A stretch of DNA of 64,000 nt from Streptomyces asoensis. Lineage in GTDB: Bacteria; Actinomycetota; Actinomycetes; Streptomycetales; Streptomycetaceae. The stretch's first letter is position 1; the number at the start of each line of letters is the position of its first letter. The stretch is from the NCBI RefSeq assembly GCF_016860545.1, contig NZ_BNEB01000002.1:682001-746000 (forward strand), in the 5' to 3' direction. A program made the position numbers and the translations under genes. This document shows, piece after piece, positions 62,423 through 64,000 of the stretch. The notes beneath the pieces are model-generated. The model saw only the letters and a program-made list of their open reading frames with translations, had not been told where the DNA came from and did no database searches.

Positions 62423-64000
62423 ATGCGCTTTCGCGGGAAGTCGATCCGCCGGAAGATCGTGGCGCTGCTTCTCGTGCCGCTGGTGTCCCTGACCGCCGTC
62501 TGGGGCTTCGCCACGGTACTCACGGGACGCGAGGCGAGCCGCCTGTTCACCGTGTCCTCCCTGGTGGAGAAGGTCGGTTACCCGATCGAGGACACCGTCC
62601 GGGTCGTTCAGCAGGAACGCCGCCAGACCCTCGTCTACCTCGCCGACCCGCGTGCCGCCGACGCGCTGACCGCGCTGCGCCGCACCAGGACGGCCACCGA
62701 CAAGGCGTTCGCCGAGATCCGCCGCAACGCCCAGGACCCCGACGTCCGGGAGGTCCTGGACCAGGACGACGGCGAGGGACTGACCGCGGTGCTCGACGCC
62801 TTCGACGGCATCGACTCCCTGCGCCGCGGAGTCGAGGAACGCACCGTCACCCGCGCACAGGCCCTCGACCTCTACACCCAGCTGATCGACCCGTGTTACG
62901 AACTGCTGGCCAAGATGGACGTCGTCGACAGCGTGGAGATGGACAAGCAGTACCGGGCGCTCGTCAGCGTCGCCCGCGCGCGTGAACTGGTCTCCCGCGA
63001 GGACGCGCTGCTCGGCTCCGCCCTCGTCGTCGGCCGGCTCAGCCGCGAGGAGATCCGCGACGTCTCCGACCTCGAGGCCCAGCGGGAAGTGGTGTACGAG
63101 ATCAGCCTCGCCCAGCTGCCCGGGGCGGAGCGCGAGCGCTACGAGACGTTCTGGAAGAACGCCACGACCGCCCCGCTGCGCACCGTCGAGCGCGCCGTCG
63201 TCGCCACCACCCCCGGCGGTATGCCCAAGGGCGTCAGCGCCCGCAACTGGGACACCGCCGCCGGGAACGTCCTGGAGGAGCTCGGCACCCTCGACGAGCA
63301 GGCCAACGACCGCTACCAGGACCGCGTCCGCCCGATCGCGACGGAGGTCATCGTCAAGGCGGTCGTCGCCGGGGTCTTCGGACTGGTCGCCCTGCTGGTC
63401 TCGCTCGTCCTGTCCGTGCGGATCGGCCGCGGCCTGATCCGCGACCTGCGCCAGCTGAGGCTGGAGGCCCACGAGGCGTCCGGGGTGCGGCTGCCCAGCG
63501 TGATGCGCCGGCTGTCCGCGGGCGAACAGGTCGACGTCGAGACCGAGGTACCGCGCCTGGAGTACGACAAGAACGAGATGGGCGAGGTCGGCCAGGCCCT
63601 CAACACCCTCCAGCGCGCGGCGGTCGAGGCAGCCGTCAAGCAGGCGGAACTGCGCTCCGGCGTCTCCGAGGTCTTCGTCAACCTCGCCCGCCGCAGCCAG
63701 GTGCTGCTCCACAAGCAGCTGACCCTGCTCGACACCATGGAGCGCCGCACCGAGGACACCGAGGAACTCGCGGACCTCTTCCGTCTCGACCACCTCACCA
63801 CCCGCATGCGCCGGCACGCCGAAGGCCTGGTGATCCTCTCGGGCGCCGCCCCCTCCCGCCAGTGGCGCAGGCCCGTGCAGCTCATGGACATCGTGCGCGC
63901 CGCGGTCGCCGAGGTCGAGGACTACGAACGCATCGAGGTCCGCCGGCTGCCCCGTCTCGCCGCCACCGGCCCGGCCGTCGCCGACCTCACCCACCTGGTG
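62423..64000 (+). CDS. Nitrate/nitrite-sensor-type histidine kinase, CvnA-like (partial, 3' end outside window)
   Basis: An open frame of 526 codons with no stop to the window edge, starting at ATG 62423 behind GGGGGAGG. N-terminal helix KIVALLLVPLVSLTAVWGFA, an extracytoplasmic helical NIT-like domain (about residues 40-300), a second membrane helix (VVAGVFGLVALLVSLVLS, about 312-330), a HAMP-like linker, then the dimerisation block LDHLTTRMRRHAEGLVIL. The kinase catalytic domain would lie beyond the window. This layout is that of Streptomyces CvnA kinases at the head of cvn conservons, which are followed by roadblock, DUF742 and ATP/GTP-binding genes; those are not in view. Confidence 0.9.
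   Translation, partial: MRFRGKSIRRKIVALLLVPLVSLTAVWGFATVLTGREASRLFTVSSLVEKVGYPIEDTVRVVQQERRQTLVYLADPRAADALTALRRTRTATDKAFAEIRRNAQDPDVREVLDQDDGEGLTAVLDAFDGIDSLRRGVEERTVTRAQALDLYTQLIDPCYELLAKMDVVDSVEMDKQYRALVSVARARELVSREDALLGSALVVGRLSREEIRDVSDLEAQREVVYEISLAQLPGAERERYETFWKNATTAPLRTVERAVVATTPGGMPKGVSARNWDTAAGNVLEELGTLDEQANDRYQDRVRPIATEVIVKAVVAGVFGLVALLVSLVLSVRIGRGLIRDLRQLRLEAHEASGVRLPSVMRRLSAGEQVDVETEVPRLEYDKNEMGEVGQALNTLQRAAVEAAVKQAELRSGVSEVFVNLARRSQVLLHKQLTLLDTMERRTEDTEELADLFRLDHLTTRMRRHAEGLVILSGAAPSRQWRRPVQLMDIVRAAVAEVEDYERIEVRRLPRLAATGPAVADLTHLV

Noticed and set aside
61340..63994. 884-aa minus-strand open frame spanning the membrane protein and the region opposite the kinase gene
   Set aside because: Its upstream two-thirds is antisense to the well-supported CvnA-like kinase frame; only 61340-62002 has the features of a gene. 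GC-rich codon bias makes long antisense frames common here.

Overview
The window is high-GC DNA with strong third-position GC bias, frequent GTG/TTG starts, many 4-nt ATGA/GTGA overlaps and a gene set typical of Streptomyces (RbpA, FxsA, Ppm1, SmeA/SffA, a conservon-type sensor kinase, secreted chitinase and cellulase-family enzymes). It looks like chromosomal core or near-core sequence. I see no rRNA, tRNA, CRISPR array, insertion sequence, phage gene or biosynthetic cluster.

Left part (1-13.4 kb): an amino-acid permease with an Lrp/AsnC regulator, a decayed GntR/MFS pair, and an amidase plus flavin amine oxidase pair resembling the DavA/DavB lysine route. Then come a DUF5995 protein, a GH6 glycosidase, a uracil/xanthine-type permease, a thioesterase, an MFS/ROK divergent pair sharing a palindromic operator, and an NAD(P)-binding protein behind a chitinase-type promoter.

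Middle-left (13.7-23.4 kb): an FMN riboswitch followed by ribE-ribM-ribBA-ribH, then hisE-hisG, a PH-domain membrane protein, two overlapping CNNM/CorC-type membrane proteins behind a structured leader, and a CbxX/EccA-like AAA+ ATPase.

Middle (23.7-38.4 kb): a uridine-kinase-like P-loop protein, a C39-like secreted peptidase, a 46-aa membrane peptide, a TetR regulator, a GH18 chitinase with DasR-type promoter repeats, two small conserved-looking unknowns, an Lrp regulator with a YtcJ-like amidohydrolase, ppm1, fxsA, rbpA (SigR promoter), an MFS protein, a GDPD and YczE.

Right (38.5-64 kb): YczR-type MocR regulator, sffA-smeA, ankyrin and HEAT proteins, two glycosyltransferases with an SGNH hydrolase, and a pxpABC 5-oxoprolinase operon with a DUF1445 protein, an MFS transporter and a divergent GntR regulator sharing a palindrome. 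These are followed by a three-gene SMC/MukBEF-like (Wadjet JetABC-like) locus with no recognisable JetD, which is the strongest candidate for an undescribed system here. The window ends inside a CvnA-type sensor kinase gene.

All family calls come from reading the translated sequence; no database search was run.
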